DNA from: Saprospirales bacterium GYS_P2D
GTDB lineage: Bacteria; Bacteroidota; Bacteroidia; Chitinophagales; Saprospiraceae
Length of the DNA stretch: 64,000 bases
Assembly (NCBI GenBank): GCA_009833045.1
Contig: WUUP01000004.1
Span: forward strand, 367,907-431,906
Reading direction: 5' to 3'
The position numbers were made by a program, and so were the translations under genes. Position 1 is the first letter of the stretch; every line of letters starts with the position of its first letter. A model generated the notes under the pieces. It was not told the origin of the DNA. It made no database searches and saw only the letters and a list, made by a program, of their open reading frames with translations. Shown in pieces: positions 26,232 through 36,500 of the stretch.

Positions 26232-27209
26232 TTAAAATATAATGTTGAATACGTATCCAGATATGATGATGCAGCAGGTGACTACACCAAAGTAGATGGC
26301 GATTAGTTTGAGGCTCATAACCTTTTTCAGCAGCATGCCTTCTGGTAGTGATAGGCCCACGACTCCCATCATGAATGCGATGGCCGTGCCCAGCGGGATC
26401 CCTTTACTCACTAATACCTGTACGATAGGTAGCACTCCTGATGCATTAGAATACATCGGTACTGCCAGGATAGTTGAGATCGGCACCGCCAATGGATTAT
26501 CCTTGCCCATGTACTGCTCAAAAAAGCCCTCAGGGATATAGCCATGCATGAGGCCACCTATCGCTATGCCTATCAGGACATAAGGTAGGACCCCTTTTAG
26601 TATGTTCATCGCTTCGCTCCATATCACAGGGAGACGCTGACTTAGTGGGATTATTTCTGATGCCACGGAGCTGTTTTGTTGTTCCGTATTATTCAGCATA
26701 TCCTTGACCCATGTAGTGAGGAGATTTTCGAGCTGTAGCGAATGTAGAATCATCCCTGCGATAGTACCCAACAGCACACCACTGAGCACATAGATACTCG
26801 TGACCTTCAGGCCAAAGAGACCGATGAAAAGGCCAATAGCGACTTCATTGACCAGTGGTGATGTGATCAAAAAGGAAAAGGTAACGCCCAAAGGGATGCC
26901 TCCTCTCACAAAACCAATGAATAGAGGGACGGAGGAGCAAGAGCAAAAAGGAGTGACGACTCCAAATAATGAAGCCACGAGATACTCGAGTCCGTAGAGC
27001 TTGTGATTCATCAGATAGTTTCTCACTCGCTCGATAGGGAAGTAGCTATTAATAATGCCCATCAAGAACACTACTATGAATAAGAGCATCATGATCTTGA
27101 TGCTATCATAGATGAAAAAATGGAGAGCCTCTGATAGGTGCGCCCCGCTATGGAGCTGCAGGAGATCATAGACTATCCAGTCAGCTAAATGCTCGATCCA
27201 CTCAAACAT
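26232..27209 (-). CDS. arsP: ArsP-type permease (DUF318)
   Basis: A 325-residue inner-membrane permease with about eight helices in two homologous halves. The first half carries the family hallmark TPFCSCSSVPLF (C89, C91), the second a related VPMYSNASGVLP. ArsP members export trivalent methyl- and aromatic arsenicals; other members of the superfamily are of unknown function. It is placed between a CPKC thioredoxin-like gene (11 bp upstream) and arsF, in an operon headed by ArsR. This context strongly favours an arsenic-related role. No arsC or arsenite methyltransferase is in the operon. Confidence 0.85.
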   Translation of the reverse strand: MFEWIEHLADWIVYDLLQLHSGAHLSEALHFFIYDSIKIMMLLFIVVFLMGIINSYFPIERVRNYLMNHKLYGLEYLVASLFGVVTPFCSCSSVPLFIGFVRGGIPLGVTFSFLITSPLVNEVAIGLFIGLFGLKVTSIYVLSGVLLGTIAGMILHSLQLENLLTTWVKDMLNNTEQQNSSVASEIIPLSQRLPVIWSEAMNILKGVLPYVLIGIAIGGLMHGYIPEGFFEQYMGKDNPLAVPISTILAVPMYSNASGVLPIVQVLVSKGIPLGTAIAFMMGVVGLSLPEGMLLKKVMSLKLIAIYFGVVTCCIIISGYVFNIIF

Positions 27210-27220
27210 AATAAGCTGAT

Positions 27221-27460
27221 TTATCCTACTTGGAGGATATCCAGTATGTCTGATTTAGACGGTACACGACCTTTAAATAGCACCTTCTCATCGACTACGA
27301 TAGCAGGAGTAGACATCACATTGTACTTCATGATATCCATGATGTCTTCTACTTTCTCGATGTCTGCTTCGATCTTGTTTTCGGCCACTACCTCTTGGAC
27401 TACGGCTATGGTAGTCTTGCATTTTGGACATCCTGTTCCTAAGATTTTGATATGCTTCAT
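27221..27460 (-). CDS. Small thioredoxin-fold (redox-active disulfide) protein
   Basis: A 79-residue cytoplasmic glutaredoxin/thioredoxin-like protein with a C11-P-K-C14 motif (GTGCPKCKTT) and a cis-Pro segment (MSTPAIVVDEK). These mini-thioredoxins are often encoded beside ArsP permeases in arsenic operons and may deliver electrons or bind arsenite. It lies 63 bp after arsR on the same strand. Confidence 0.88.
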   Translation of the reverse strand: MKHIKILGTGCPKCKTTIAVVQEVVAENKIEADIEKVEDIMDIMKYNVMSTPAIVVDEKVLFKGRVPSKSDILDILQVG

Positions 27461-27523
27461 GATCTTTATTTAATCGTTCATCGCAAATTAACGATTAGCT
27501 CTGAATAGAAGCCGTGATATACA

Positions 27524-27838
27524 TCACTTTACAGACTGAAAGAAATCATGAAAGATCTGATTGGCTCGATTCCAGTTGTCTCGATTGATGCAGTATTTTG
27601 TCTTGGGTGGATTGATCTCACCTTGGATGAGTCCTGCGCTCTTGAGCTCCTTAAGATGCTGAGAGACAGTCGACTGTGCGATAGGTAGTAGCTCTACTAA
27701 GTCACCCGTAAAACAACAACTCTGCGTACTGAGCAGTCTCAAAATCTCTAAGCGTATCGGATGAGAAAGCGCTTTGGCAAATTTTGCAATTTCTTCTTGA
27801 TTGAGCGGAGTAACTTGTTGTTCAGCTATGACTTTCAT
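27524..27838 (-). CDS. arsR: ArsR/SmtB-type metalloregulator
   Basis: A 104-residue winged-helix repressor. The recognition helix is in QSTVSQHLKELKSAGLI (about 55-71). A Cys pair, C41-C42 (SCCFTGDL), lies at the start of the alpha-3 region, where type 1 ArsR proteins bind As(III), although the classic CxC is replaced by adjacent cysteines. It is the first gene of the arsenic operon and is expected to repress it until arsenical binds. The ~100-bp upstream gap (27839-27937) must hold the promoter and operator; no clear palindrome was picked out. Confidence 0.88.
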   Translation of the reverse strand: MKVIAEQQVTPLNQEEIAKFAKALSHPIRLEILRLLSTQSCCFTGDLVELLPIAQSTVSQHLKELKSAGLIQGEINPPKTKYCINRDNWNRANQIFHDFFQSVK

Positions 27839-27937
27839 AGGGTAGGATATATCGTGTATCGCAAAATACTGATGTGAGAGATCGATTACAAGTATAGTAG
27901 CGAATAGTGAGTTGATTTGGTGATGTGGATCGCTAAT

Positions 27938-28660
27938 CTACCGCTTAGTCGCTCGCATACACATGAATGCTGGAAACTCCTGTAGCTCACGATAGTGCTT
28001 GGGGTCGAGCCGAGCAAACTCCTCAGTCGGGAGTGGTTCCAAGATTTTATCTAATGCAAAGCCATTTTGAATCAGGGGATTGATGCATGCTTGGAGGGGA
28101 CGACGATAGCTATTCACTTCTACGGGCTGCCCAAATCCTCGCCAAGTAGTGCGTACATTCTCTACCTCAAAGTAGCGCTGTGACTTAAAGTACGTATACT
28201 CAAAAAAGGGGTGCTCAATAGATATAACTAAGATACCTCCTGCTCTCAAGACTCTACAAAACTCTCTTATGGTCGGTCCCCAATCCTCGATGTAGTGTAG
28301 TGCTAATGCACAGAGCACTACATCATAGGTCTCATCCTCAAAAAGGCTCATCGGCTGCGCCAGATCATGGAGGTAGAATCGAGGGTTATCAGGATTGCGA
28401 TTTTTCGCCAGCTCGATCATTTTGGGGCTGATGTCGATACCAGTGACTATGGCGCCTTGATCGGAGAGTATCTCAGCATATTTGCCAGGACCACATGCCG
28501 CATCGAGGATCTTCACACCATTCACATCTGGTAGCAGACTCAGGGTGTTGGGTCGATCATAGTAGGCATTATGCGGTTTATGATCGATGAGCTCATTATA
28601 CCTATCCGCCATGGTCTCATAGGCAGCGATGATCTTCTGTTTTATGGATGCTTTGGGCAT
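27938..28660 (-). CDS. Class I SAM-dependent methyltransferase
   Basis: A 240-residue methyltransferase of the type 11 group. Motif I is ILDAACGPGKYAEIL (about 50-64), an acidic residue (GIDIS) binds the ribose, and motif post-I is YDVVLCALALHYI. Substrate-specific parts are too variable to assign. It is not the arsenite methyltransferase ArsM: the conserved cysteines of that family are absent. It is upstream of and on the same strand as arsR but separated by ~100 bp, so probably independent. Confidence 0.85.
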   Translation of the reverse strand: MPKASIKQKIIAAYETMADRYNELIDHKPHNAYYDRPNTLSLLPDVNGVKILDAACGPGKYAEILSDQGAIVTGIDISPKMIELAKNRNPDNPRFYLHDLAQPMSLFEDETYDVVLCALALHYIEDWGPTIREFCRVLRAGGILVISIEHPFFEYTYFKSQRYFEVENVRTTWRGFGQPVEVNSYRRPLQACINPLIQNGFALDKILEPLPTEEFARLDPKHYRELQEFPAFMCMRATKR

Positions 28661-28964
28661 TCAGGTATGATTTTTAATTACTCAAGGCGGTGATCAGTGT
28701 TTTAAAAACTTATCGTAAGATGATAAAAAGTATCTGAATGTAATTCTAAAAGCTCTTTCGATTAGGTCCAATGGGTTTTAAGCCATTGATTGTTGGCTTT
28801 AGTGGGGGTTATCTACAGCTTGATAAAATCCCTATATTTCAACGATTCCAATCTTTTCAAAACCCATTTTTAAGTCAAAACATTCGCCCACGGCGAATCC
28901 TAAAGACTCATTATATTGTGCAGTGCACATTATACTTTATTCAATTAATTATCGCAACACATCT
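28661..28964. other. Intergenic promoter region with two small palindromes
   Basis: This gap separates the divergent methyltransferase and tricorn-like genes. It holds a 7-bp perfect stem with a 3-base loop (ATTCGCC cac GGCGAAT, 28882-28898) and a 13-bp palindrome TGTGCAGTGCACA (28917-28929), 35 bp before the tricorn start. The latter could be an operator. No gene or RNA was recognised. Confidence 0.45.
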
Positions 28965-31900
28965 ATGAAATCATCAATCACACTATTCCTATTTGCTATT
29001 CTCTCATCTGCTATGAGCCTTCTATCGGCACAGGGATTTGAGGGATACTATCAGACACCAGACATACATGATGATCAGATCGTCTTTGTGGCAGAGGGGG
29101 ACCTCTTCACTGTACCGCTGAGCGGAGGACTGGCTACTCGACTCACTACTCATGCTGAAGAGGAGAGAGTACCTAAGTTTTCGCCTGACGGGCAGACCAT
29201 ATCGTATTCTGCCAGCTATGAGGGAGCTACAGAGATCTATACTATACCTGTCACAGGAGGATTGCCAACTCGGTGGACTTACGAGACAGACTTCTCGATG
29301 AATAATGGATGGACGCCCGATGGTGAGATCGTCTATGATACGAGAGCATACGCTACTTTGCCAAACAGGCAGCTCATCACGATCGATCAGCAGTCAAAAG
29401 AAAAGAAAAGAGTGCCGCTGAGCCAAGCCAGTGAGTCCAGCTATGATGGTAGTGGAGAGACAGTATATTTTGTCAATCCATCATTTCATGGCAATGTCAC
29501 CAAACGATACAAAGGAGGTACGGCTCGTCAGATCTGGAAATATTCCGATGGTGCTGCGGAAGCCGTCAAGCTCACTACTGACTATACTGGAGAGAGTCAT
29601 CATCCAGTTTGGCTCGATGGACGAGTATACTTCCTGACAGATCGTGATGGTATCATGAATGTTTGGTCCATGGATGAGTCTGGAGGTGATCTCCAGCAGC
29701 ATACTCAGCATGAGGACTACGATGTACGCTATATCTCAGGATCTGGCAATAGCATCGTATATCAGCGAGCAGGAGACATATGGCATCTGGATATCCAGAG
29801 CGGCGACTATGACAAGGTCGATATCCGACTGATATCTGATATGGATCAGCTCCAAGAAAAATGGGTCGACAATCCATCCAGATATATCACCTCTGTCTAT
29901 CCTGACCCCAAAGGAGAAAAAGTGGCGATTACGGCACGGGGGCGAGCATTCGTCGTGCCAGTAGATGGGAGTCGTACCATAGAGTTTACCCATCAGCAGG
30001 ACGTGCGCTACAGAGATGCGGTATTCTCGGCTGATGGTGATGAGATCTATATGCTCTCGGATGAGAGTGGAGAGTTTGAGTTTATCTCCTATGCTGTAGA
30101 TGGACTATCCGATCGGGAGCAGTTGACATCTGATGGCGAGGTGCTACGCTATGCAGGAGTACCGTCACCTGATGGAGAACTCATGGCCTATGATGATCTG
30201 ATGGGTCGGCTCTATATCCTCGATATATCGACAGGGGAGAGCACGCTCATCTCGACTAATCAGGAGGGGATACGTACCTTCTCGTGGTCGCCAGATAGTA
30301 AGTGGCTGGCATTCGTCCAGACTGCTGAGAATACCATGGCTCAAATCCATTTATATTCTGTGGCGGATGGCAGTTCTTTTGCATTGACCACTGATAGGGC
30401 TAATAGTCAGTATCCGCAGTGGAGCCCAGATGGAGAGTTTATCTACTTCATATCCGATCGTAGCTTCACGACTTTAGTGGGCTCTCCTTGGGGATCGAGA
30501 CAGCCAGAGCCATATTTTGACGCCAGCGAAAAGATATACCATATTGCGCTCCAGCGTGGTGTGCGATCACCATTCAGGCCAGATGATGAGCTATATGAAG
30601 CATCAGAAGAATCCTCAGACTCTATCGTAGTCCAGATAGATGTCGAGGGCATCCAGGAGCGCATCGCAGAGGTGCCTATCAAGGCGGGCAACTATCGTGG
30701 TCTCGCTGTCAATGACAAAGCCATCTATACGCTCTGGAGTAGTACTGGTGTCAATAGTGCCACAGATCTCGCAGTCGTAAAAATCACTAATGAGGATCCA
30801 AGTATCAATACGATGGTAGGAGGTGCTCGATCGTTCAGAATGACTGCCGATGGTAAGAAAATATTAGTCAATAAATCGGGTAGCTACTACATGGTCAACG
30901 CCGGTACCGGAAAAATCAACGACATTAACGATAATAAGATAGACCTCAGTGGATGGAAATTTGCGATATCTCCACAGGAGGACTTCAGACAGATCTACAC
31001 AGATGCTTGGCGGATGGAGCGTGACTACTTCTATGATCAGGATATGCATGGGGTAGATTGGCAGGCGATGCATGACAAGTATTTCAAACTGATCGATCGG
31101 ATCACTACGAGGAGCGAGCTGTCGGATCTCATCGGAGAGTTCGTAGGAGAGCTGTCAGCTCTACATACCAGTGTCAGAGGAGGTGATCTACGTAGCGATG
31201 ATCAAAATATAGCTGTGGCAAATCTTGGAGCACGCCTCCGTAGAGATGTGACGGCTGGTGGCTATGTTATCGAGCATATCTATAGAGCGGATCCAGACTA
31301 TCCAGATATGAAGTCACCACTTGATGATCCCTATCTCGATGTGAGTGAGGGAGATATCATCACTCATGTTAATGGTAGATCTACGCTCGAGGCGAATGAT
31401 ATAGGTGATCTCCTACGGAATCAAGTCGGTGAACAAGTACGTCTGGGACTAAAGTCCAATGCCGATACTCGAGATATCATCGTAGAGCCTATGGGCAGTA
31501 TGTATGGACTGCGGTATAGAGACTGGGAGTACTCTCGACGTCTGATCGTAGATGAGCAGAGTGATGATCAGATCGGATATGTGCATCTTCAGGCAATGGG
31601 TCGCAATGACATCAATCAGTGGTATCGGGAGTTTTATCCAGTATTTGATCGTCCAGGACTGATCATCGATGTACGTCACAATCGTGGGGGCAATATAGAA
31701 AGTTTCATCCTCGAAAAACTCCTGCGCAAAGCATGGATGTACTGGAACAACCGCTCCTCGCAGCCATCGTGGAATATGCAATATGCCTTCAGAGGCCATA
31801 TCGTGATATTAGTTGATGAGTTTACGGCTTCTGATGGAGAGGCCTTCGCTGATGGATTTAAGAAGTTGGATCTGGGCACAGCGATAGGTACTCGCACATG

Positions 31901-32180
31901 GGGCGGAGAGATTTGGCTCTCGGGAGTCAATCGCCTCAGCGATGGTGGAGTTGCTCGAGCACCGATGTTTGGCGTATATGATGAGCAGGGTAATTGGCTC
32001 ATTGAGGGGCATGGCTTCGAGCCAGATATCGAGGTCAAAAATATGCCGCATGAGACTTTTAATGGGCGAGATGCACAGCTCGAAGCAGCGATTGAGCTAC
32101 TCCAGCAAAAGATAAAAGAAGATCCTCGACCAGTACCGCCTGTGCCACCGTTCCCAGATAAGTCATTCAAGAATAAATAG
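28965..32180 (+). CDS. Tricorn-like S41 peptidase
   Basis: The ATG at 28965 is preferred to an upstream GTG (28923) because it starts a signal peptide (LFLFAILSSAMSLLSAQ). The 1071-residue product has two beta-propellers of TolB/WD40-like blades (about 25-330 and 330-650, e.g. PKFSPDGQTISY and FSWSPDSKWLAF), then a C1 region with H695 (DMHGVDW), a PDZ domain (about 760-850) and an S41 core with nucleophile S956 (DEFTASDGEAF). This is the tricorn protease architecture, here exported and not cytosolic, and it should degrade peptides in the periplasm. Related bacterial tricorn homologues with signal peptides are common in Bacteroidota. A strong hairpin terminator follows. Confidence 0.9.
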   Translation: MKSSITLFLFAILSSAMSLLSAQGFEGYYQTPDIHDDQIVFVAEGDLFTVPLSGGLATRLTTHAEEERVPKFSPDGQTISYSASYEGATEIYTIPVTGGLPTRWTYETDFSMNNGWTPDGEIVYDTRAYATLPNRQLITIDQQSKEKKRVPLSQASESSYDGSGETVYFVNPSFHGNVTKRYKGGTARQIWKYSDGAAEAVKLTTDYTGESHHPVWLDGRVYFLTDRDGIMNVWSMDESGGDLQQHTQHEDYDVRYISGSGNSIVYQRAGDIWHLDIQSGDYDKVDIRLISDMDQLQEKWVDNPSRYITSVYPDPKGEKVAITARGRAFVVPVDGSRTIEFTHQQDVRYRDAVFSADGDEIYMLSDESGEFEFISYAVDGLSDREQLTSDGEVLRYAGVPSPDGELMAYDDLMGRLYILDISTGESTLISTNQEGIRTFSWSPDSKWLAFVQTAENTMAQIHLYSVADGSSFALTTDRANSQYPQWSPDGEFIYFISDRSFTTLVGSPWGSRQPEPYFDASEKIYHIALQRGVRSPFRPDDELYEASEESSDSIVVQIDVEGIQERIAEVPIKAGNYRGLAVNDKAIYTLWSSTGVNSATDLAVVKITNEDPSINTMVGGARSFRMTADGKKILVNKSGSYYMVNAGTGKINDINDNKIDLSGWKFAISPQEDFRQIYTDAWRMERDYFYDQDMHGVDWQAMHDKYFKLIDRITTRSELSDLIGEFVGELSALHTSVRGGDLRSDDQNIAVANLGARLRRDVTAGGYVIEHIYRADPDYPDMKSPLDDPYLDVSEGDIITHVNGRSTLEANDIGDLLRNQVGEQVRLGLKSNADTRDIIVEPMGSMYGLRYRDWEYSRRLIVDEQSDDQIGYVHLQAMGRNDINQWYREFYPVFDRPGLIIDVRHNRGGNIESFILEKLLRKAWMYWNNRSSQPSWNMQYAFRGHIVILVDEFTASDGEAFADGFKKLDLGTAIGTRTWGGEIWLSGVNRLSDGGVARAPMFGVYDEQGNWLIEGHGFEPDIEVKNMPHETFNGRDAQLEAAIELLQQKIKEDPRPVPPVPPFPDKSFKNK

Positions 32181-32196
32181 AATGAATAGAGATGCC

Positions 32197-32236
32197 GACA
32201 CCGTGTTAATTAAAAAAGTTGACACGGTGTCATCTT
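32197..32236 (+). terminator. Rho-independent terminator after the tricorn-like gene
   Basis: A 10-bp perfect stem, GACACCGTGT (32197-32206) with ACACGGTGTC (32222-32231), has a 15-base loop and is followed by ATCTTTT. Confidence 0.7.
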
Positions 32237-32300
32237 TTGTGTAATTTCAATCTTCGTAATTGATAATTAACAAAACAGACAACATAAACTATCTAAAAAA

Positions 32301-33119
32301 ATGGCAGTAAATAATCCACCAGGTATAGAGCAAATGATCTCATATCCTAAGTATGAGACAGTAGAAGAGCAGCGTCACTATCTTAAGACGATACTCGCAG
32401 GGGCCTTTCGCATTTTTGGCAAGTTTGGATTTGCTGAGGGTGTGGCAGGACATATCACCTGTCGTGATCCAGAGTATCCAGATTGTTTTTGGGTCAATCC
32501 TTTTGGAGTGTCTTTTAAGCGGATGAAGATGTCCGATCTGATCCTCGTCAATGAAGAAGGTGAAATCGTAGCCGGCAAGCATCAAAATCTCAATAAAGCG
32601 GCTTTTGCGATACACTCTGCTATCCATAAGGCTCGGCCTGATGTCATCGCAGCGGCACACTCTCACTCTGTCTATGGCAAGACCTGGTCAGCGATGGGCC
32701 GACTTCTGGATCCATTGACTCAGGATTCCTGTATTTTTTATCAAGATCATGGCTTGTTTGATGATTATACAGGCGTCGTCGGAGAGCTTAGTGAGGGCGA
32801 TCGTATAGGCTTAGCCCTCCAGGATAAGAAAGCCGTCATCCTGCAAAATCATGGCCTACTCACAGTAGGACATAGCATCGAGGAGTGCATCTTTTGGTTC
32901 GTCACGATGGAGCGTACCTGTCAGTCACAGCTCCTCGCAGCATCTACCTGTATGGATCCCGTGATGATCAGCCATGAGGTAGCCTTAAAGACGAGAGATT
33001 ACGAAGTAGGATTCCCACTGGCTGGGTATTTTAGCTTTCAGCCGATGTGGCAAGATATCGTCCACGAGCAGCCCGACTTTATAGATATCGCTCAGCCCGA
33101 AGGTAAATTAGTGCTATAG
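32301..33119 (+). CDS. Class II aldolase/adducin family protein
   Basis: A 272-residue cytoplasmic protein of the class II aldolase fold. Zinc ligands are visible as the two His of AAAHSHSVYG and the later His of LQNHGLLTVG; H-I-T-C-R-D near residue 50 belongs to the substrate loop. The family includes fuculose- and ribulose-phosphate aldolases/epimerases and several adducin-like decarboxylases. The broad shape (long N-terminus, C-terminal QPMW segment) resembles the non-sugar adducin-like group, so the reaction stays open. It is a single gene between two strong terminators. Confidence 0.85.
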   Translation: MAVNNPPGIEQMISYPKYETVEEQRHYLKTILAGAFRIFGKFGFAEGVAGHITCRDPEYPDCFWVNPFGVSFKRMKMSDLILVNEEGEIVAGKHQNLNKAAFAIHSAIHKARPDVIAAAHSHSVYGKTWSAMGRLLDPLTQDSCIFYQDHGLFDDYTGVVGELSEGDRIGLALQDKKAVILQNHGLLTVGHSIEECIFWFVTMERTCQSQLLAASTCMDPVMISHEVALKTRDYEVGFPLAGYFSFQPMWQDIVHEQPDFIDIAQPEGKLVL

Positions 33120-33130
33120 GTAAATTTAGA

Positions 33131-33197
33131 TTAAGGCCGGATTTAGAACTACCAAATCTCCAAGGTTTGGTAGTTTTTCTTATGTAATCTGGCCTTA
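33131..33197 (+). terminator. Nested hairpin terminator after the aldolase gene
   Basis: The inner stem AACTACCAAA (33147-33156) pairs perfectly with TTTGGTAGTT (33166-33175) and runs into a short T tract. An outer pair, TAAGGCCGGATT (from 33132) with AATCTGGCCTTA (33186-33197), encloses it with one G-T pair, giving a long double hairpin. It would terminate in either direction. Confidence 0.7.
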
Positions 33198-33589
33198 TAG
33201 AATTGAGCGGATCACAGGTCTTTTTCTCGAGAAGTTCAAAAAGGTGTCTGAGCTATCTGTGTGATTAGCTTAGCATCGGGGGGCTATGTACTCTATGCTG
33301 TCAGCCTTGAGTTTTTGCTTCTTTTGAGTCAAGTCAAAAGAAAGAAATGCGGGTGAGAAAAGTAAGATCTACCAAATCTCAAAGATCCAGTAGTTCTTTC
33401 CTTGCCACAAAAACGGCCCTTTCACCTGCTTAATATTGCTGCAAAATAGAGGACTTTGAAATAGTATCGTATTCGAGGGTATACCAGTAGAAGATAGATG
33501 GTGAGTGCCGACGTTATTACTCTGCTAATTTAGCTCACAAAGCAAACGAAAATGAATACTTTAGTCGTACTACTAAAATCCTGACGCAA
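33198..33589. other. Intergenic region upstream of the A2M gene
   Basis: No gene was recognised. A perfect inverted repeat, TTCTTTTGA (33319-33327) and TCAAAAGAA (33334-33342), has a 6-base spacer. About 25 bp further on, near 33367-33395, is a degenerate copy of the CTACCAAATCT...AGTAGTT hairpin seen in the preceding terminator. This suggests a decayed repeat element. The A2M promoter should lie in the last 100 bp. Confidence 0.4.
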
Positions 33590-36500
33590 ATGCATAAACC
33601 AACTCAACTATCTATTGCTGCTCTATTTTTTATTCTTTTAGGATCATTTTATGGATGTCGATCGGATGAGGTCAGTGATGCAGGGACTTTTTCTGATCAA
33701 GCTATAGCCGAAAAATACCTTACTCAGCACAGTTCTCAATATGTATCTGTCAAGGATGGAGTTACGCTACAGTTTCGGTCAGACTATACGGATATCGGGC
33801 GGAAGGTAGACGATGTACAGGGTGTGAGTATATCTCCACGGATAGCCGGTGAGTGGCAGTGGATGGGAGATCATAGTCTACATTTTACTCCCGAGGGACT
33901 ATTAGACTATGATCAGAGCTATAGTGTGTCTATCGATATCGATGAGCTTCTCGATATCAAGACGGGCGATGATATAGTCTGGACTATTAAGACTAAGCCT
34001 CTGCGATTTAATATGTCGATCGGGGGACTCAAGATTGAGACAACTGGCGGTACAGAGCAACATACACTCGTAGGTCACATCTATAGTAGTGATCATGCTG
34101 AGCCTGCGCTCATAGAGGGGCTGCTCATAGCGACACTTGGTGGCTCTGAGCTTCCAGTCAGCTGGACTCATACTAATGCTGGCAAATCACATCAATATCT
34201 CATCTCAGGCATAGAGCCCAGTAGCGATCAGGCTAAAGACCTACTCATCAAATGGAATGGAAAGAAATACGATGACAGCTTTGTAGGTGACGAGCGGATC
34301 GAAATTTTGCCCAAATCCGCATTCCAACTTATAGATACTAAACTCACTCCGAGCCCACAGCGGATCATCACTCTCTATTTCAATCGGCCTATCGACCCCC
34401 GCCAAAATTTAAAAGGCCTGATATCGATCAATCAGCATACGGATGATCTTAATACCGAGGTAGAAGGTAATGTGATCTATGTCTATCCGACACAGCAGCT
34501 CAATGATGAGTTTGCGCTGTATGTCTCTGATAAGATCAAAAGTGCAGAGGGTGCCAATCTCGATCAGGAGTATCTCAGTGATCGTCGTTTTGAGCATATC
34601 AAGCCAGCGGTCAGAGCCTTGGGCAGTGGCAATATCATCCCGAATAGTCAGAGCTCAATATTTCCCATAGAGGTGGTCAATCTGAGTGGAGTAGATATCG
34701 AGATTTTCAAAATATTCGAAAATAATATCCTCCAATATTTACAAGAAAATACACTCAAAGAAGGCTATAGCCTCGATCAAGTTGGTCGTGTAGTACATCG
34801 AGAGCACATCGATCTGGCTGATCAGACCGACCCGACTGTATTTAATCAGTGGCAGCGTATTGGGATCAATCTACGAGAGTATATAGACACGGATCCTGGG
34901 GCGATTTATCAGATCAGGATAGGATTTCAACAGCAAGATGTGATATATGACTGTGAGGATGGTGCCAGCATAGCTGCCCCTCGTCGAGAGGGTGTCGAGA
35001 GCATGACCCGATATCCGAGTGCCTACTATAATGATTATCAAAATCGAGATAACCCCTGCAGTCCTGCTTATTACAGTCCAGATCACTACATCCGTAGCAA
35101 TGTGCTGATGTCAGACATAGGCGTCATTACTAAAGCTGGACAAGATGGTAAAGTGCATTTTGCCGTGTCACAGCTCAGCACAGGACAGCCTACACCTGGA
35201 TCGAGGGTGTATCTCTATGATTATCAGCAGCAGCTGATCCAAGAGAGCTTCACCAGCAGAGATGGTTTGTTGACGATGACGATTGACCGTGATCCATTTT
35301 TTGCGATCGTAGAGGACGCCTATGGCTATGCCTATGTCAAGATGGATGATCAGCATACTAATATGCTATCAGACTTTGATATCAGTGGGACTGCTCGACC
35401 CGCAGCGGTCAATGGATACATCTATACAGAGCGAGGAGTATACAGACCCGGAGATACGATTCATCTCAATTTTATCCTTGAGGATATTAAGTCTCCGCTA
35501 CCAGCACAGCATCCCGTCTCAATGACTCTTACTGACCCTCGAGGCACAAAGAAGTACGAAGAAACGACTACACAGCATGTCGGCAAGATCTATGGATTTC
35601 ACATCCCGACCGACGCTAATGGCTTGACGGGCCAGTATCGAGCAAGTATCAAGGTCGGTCCTCACCAATTCACTAAAAACATACGCATCGAGACGATCAA
35701 GCCGAATCGACTGAAGGTAGAATTGGATCTGCCAGATGAACTCCTCTACTATGATCCTGATAATCGGGAGATCGCCCTCAGCTCGCAGTGGCTACATGGT
35801 GCTCCAGCGTCAGGCCTCACTGTACAGCTTGATGCTCAGATGAGCAATGTCGCACCGACTTTTGATGGCTATAGTGACTATAGCTTTATGGATCCTGCTA
35901 AGCCTGGCAGCGGAGCCCTACAGACCCTACACAAAGGAGCCCTTAATGAGGTTGGCGAAACCAATGCCTCGATCAAGATAAAGCCCGAACAGTATCCTGG
36001 GAAAATAAGAGCGAATCTCAAGACCAGAGTCTTTGAGCGTGGGGGCAATTTTTCAGAGAATTTCTCCTCCGTACTTATCAGTCCTTTTGATAGCTATGTC
36101 GGTATCCGTGCTCCTGAAAATCGATGGGGCTATAAGTCAGTGAAGATCGGAGAAGATGCCACTTTTAGTATAGTGGATGTAGCTGATGATGGACAGCCTC
36201 GAGCCAATCGTCGCCTATCGGTAGGGATCTATGACATCGACTGGCGATGGTGGTACTACGAGGGAGATCGGTACAATATCTATCGCCTCAACTCTGCTCA
36301 GCATCAGCAGGCTTTTCATAAAGAAGAGGTCAAGACGGATGCTAATGGCCGATATGAACTGACTGTCGATTTCTCGGATGTGGAGTATGGTAGAAAGTTG
36401 ATACGAGTATGTGATGAAATATCTGGACACTGCACGGGTGAGTTTTTCTATGCTCAGGGCTGGGGTCGAGTCGATAGTGACGAGCAGCGAGAGAGTCTGG

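Noticed and set aside
27938..28660. Arsenite methyltransferase ArsM as part of the arsenic operon
   Set aside because: The conserved Cys residues of ArsM are absent and the gene is separated from arsR by about 100 bp.
28771..28968. 65-codon frame before the tricorn-like gene
   Set aside because: It overlaps the signal peptide start of the tricorn-like gene, has no family resemblance, and lies in a promoter region with palindromes.
28965..32180. Secreted dipeptidyl peptidase of family S9
   Set aside because: The propeller could suggest S9, but the PDZ domain and the S41 core with TASDGE identify a tricorn-type protease.
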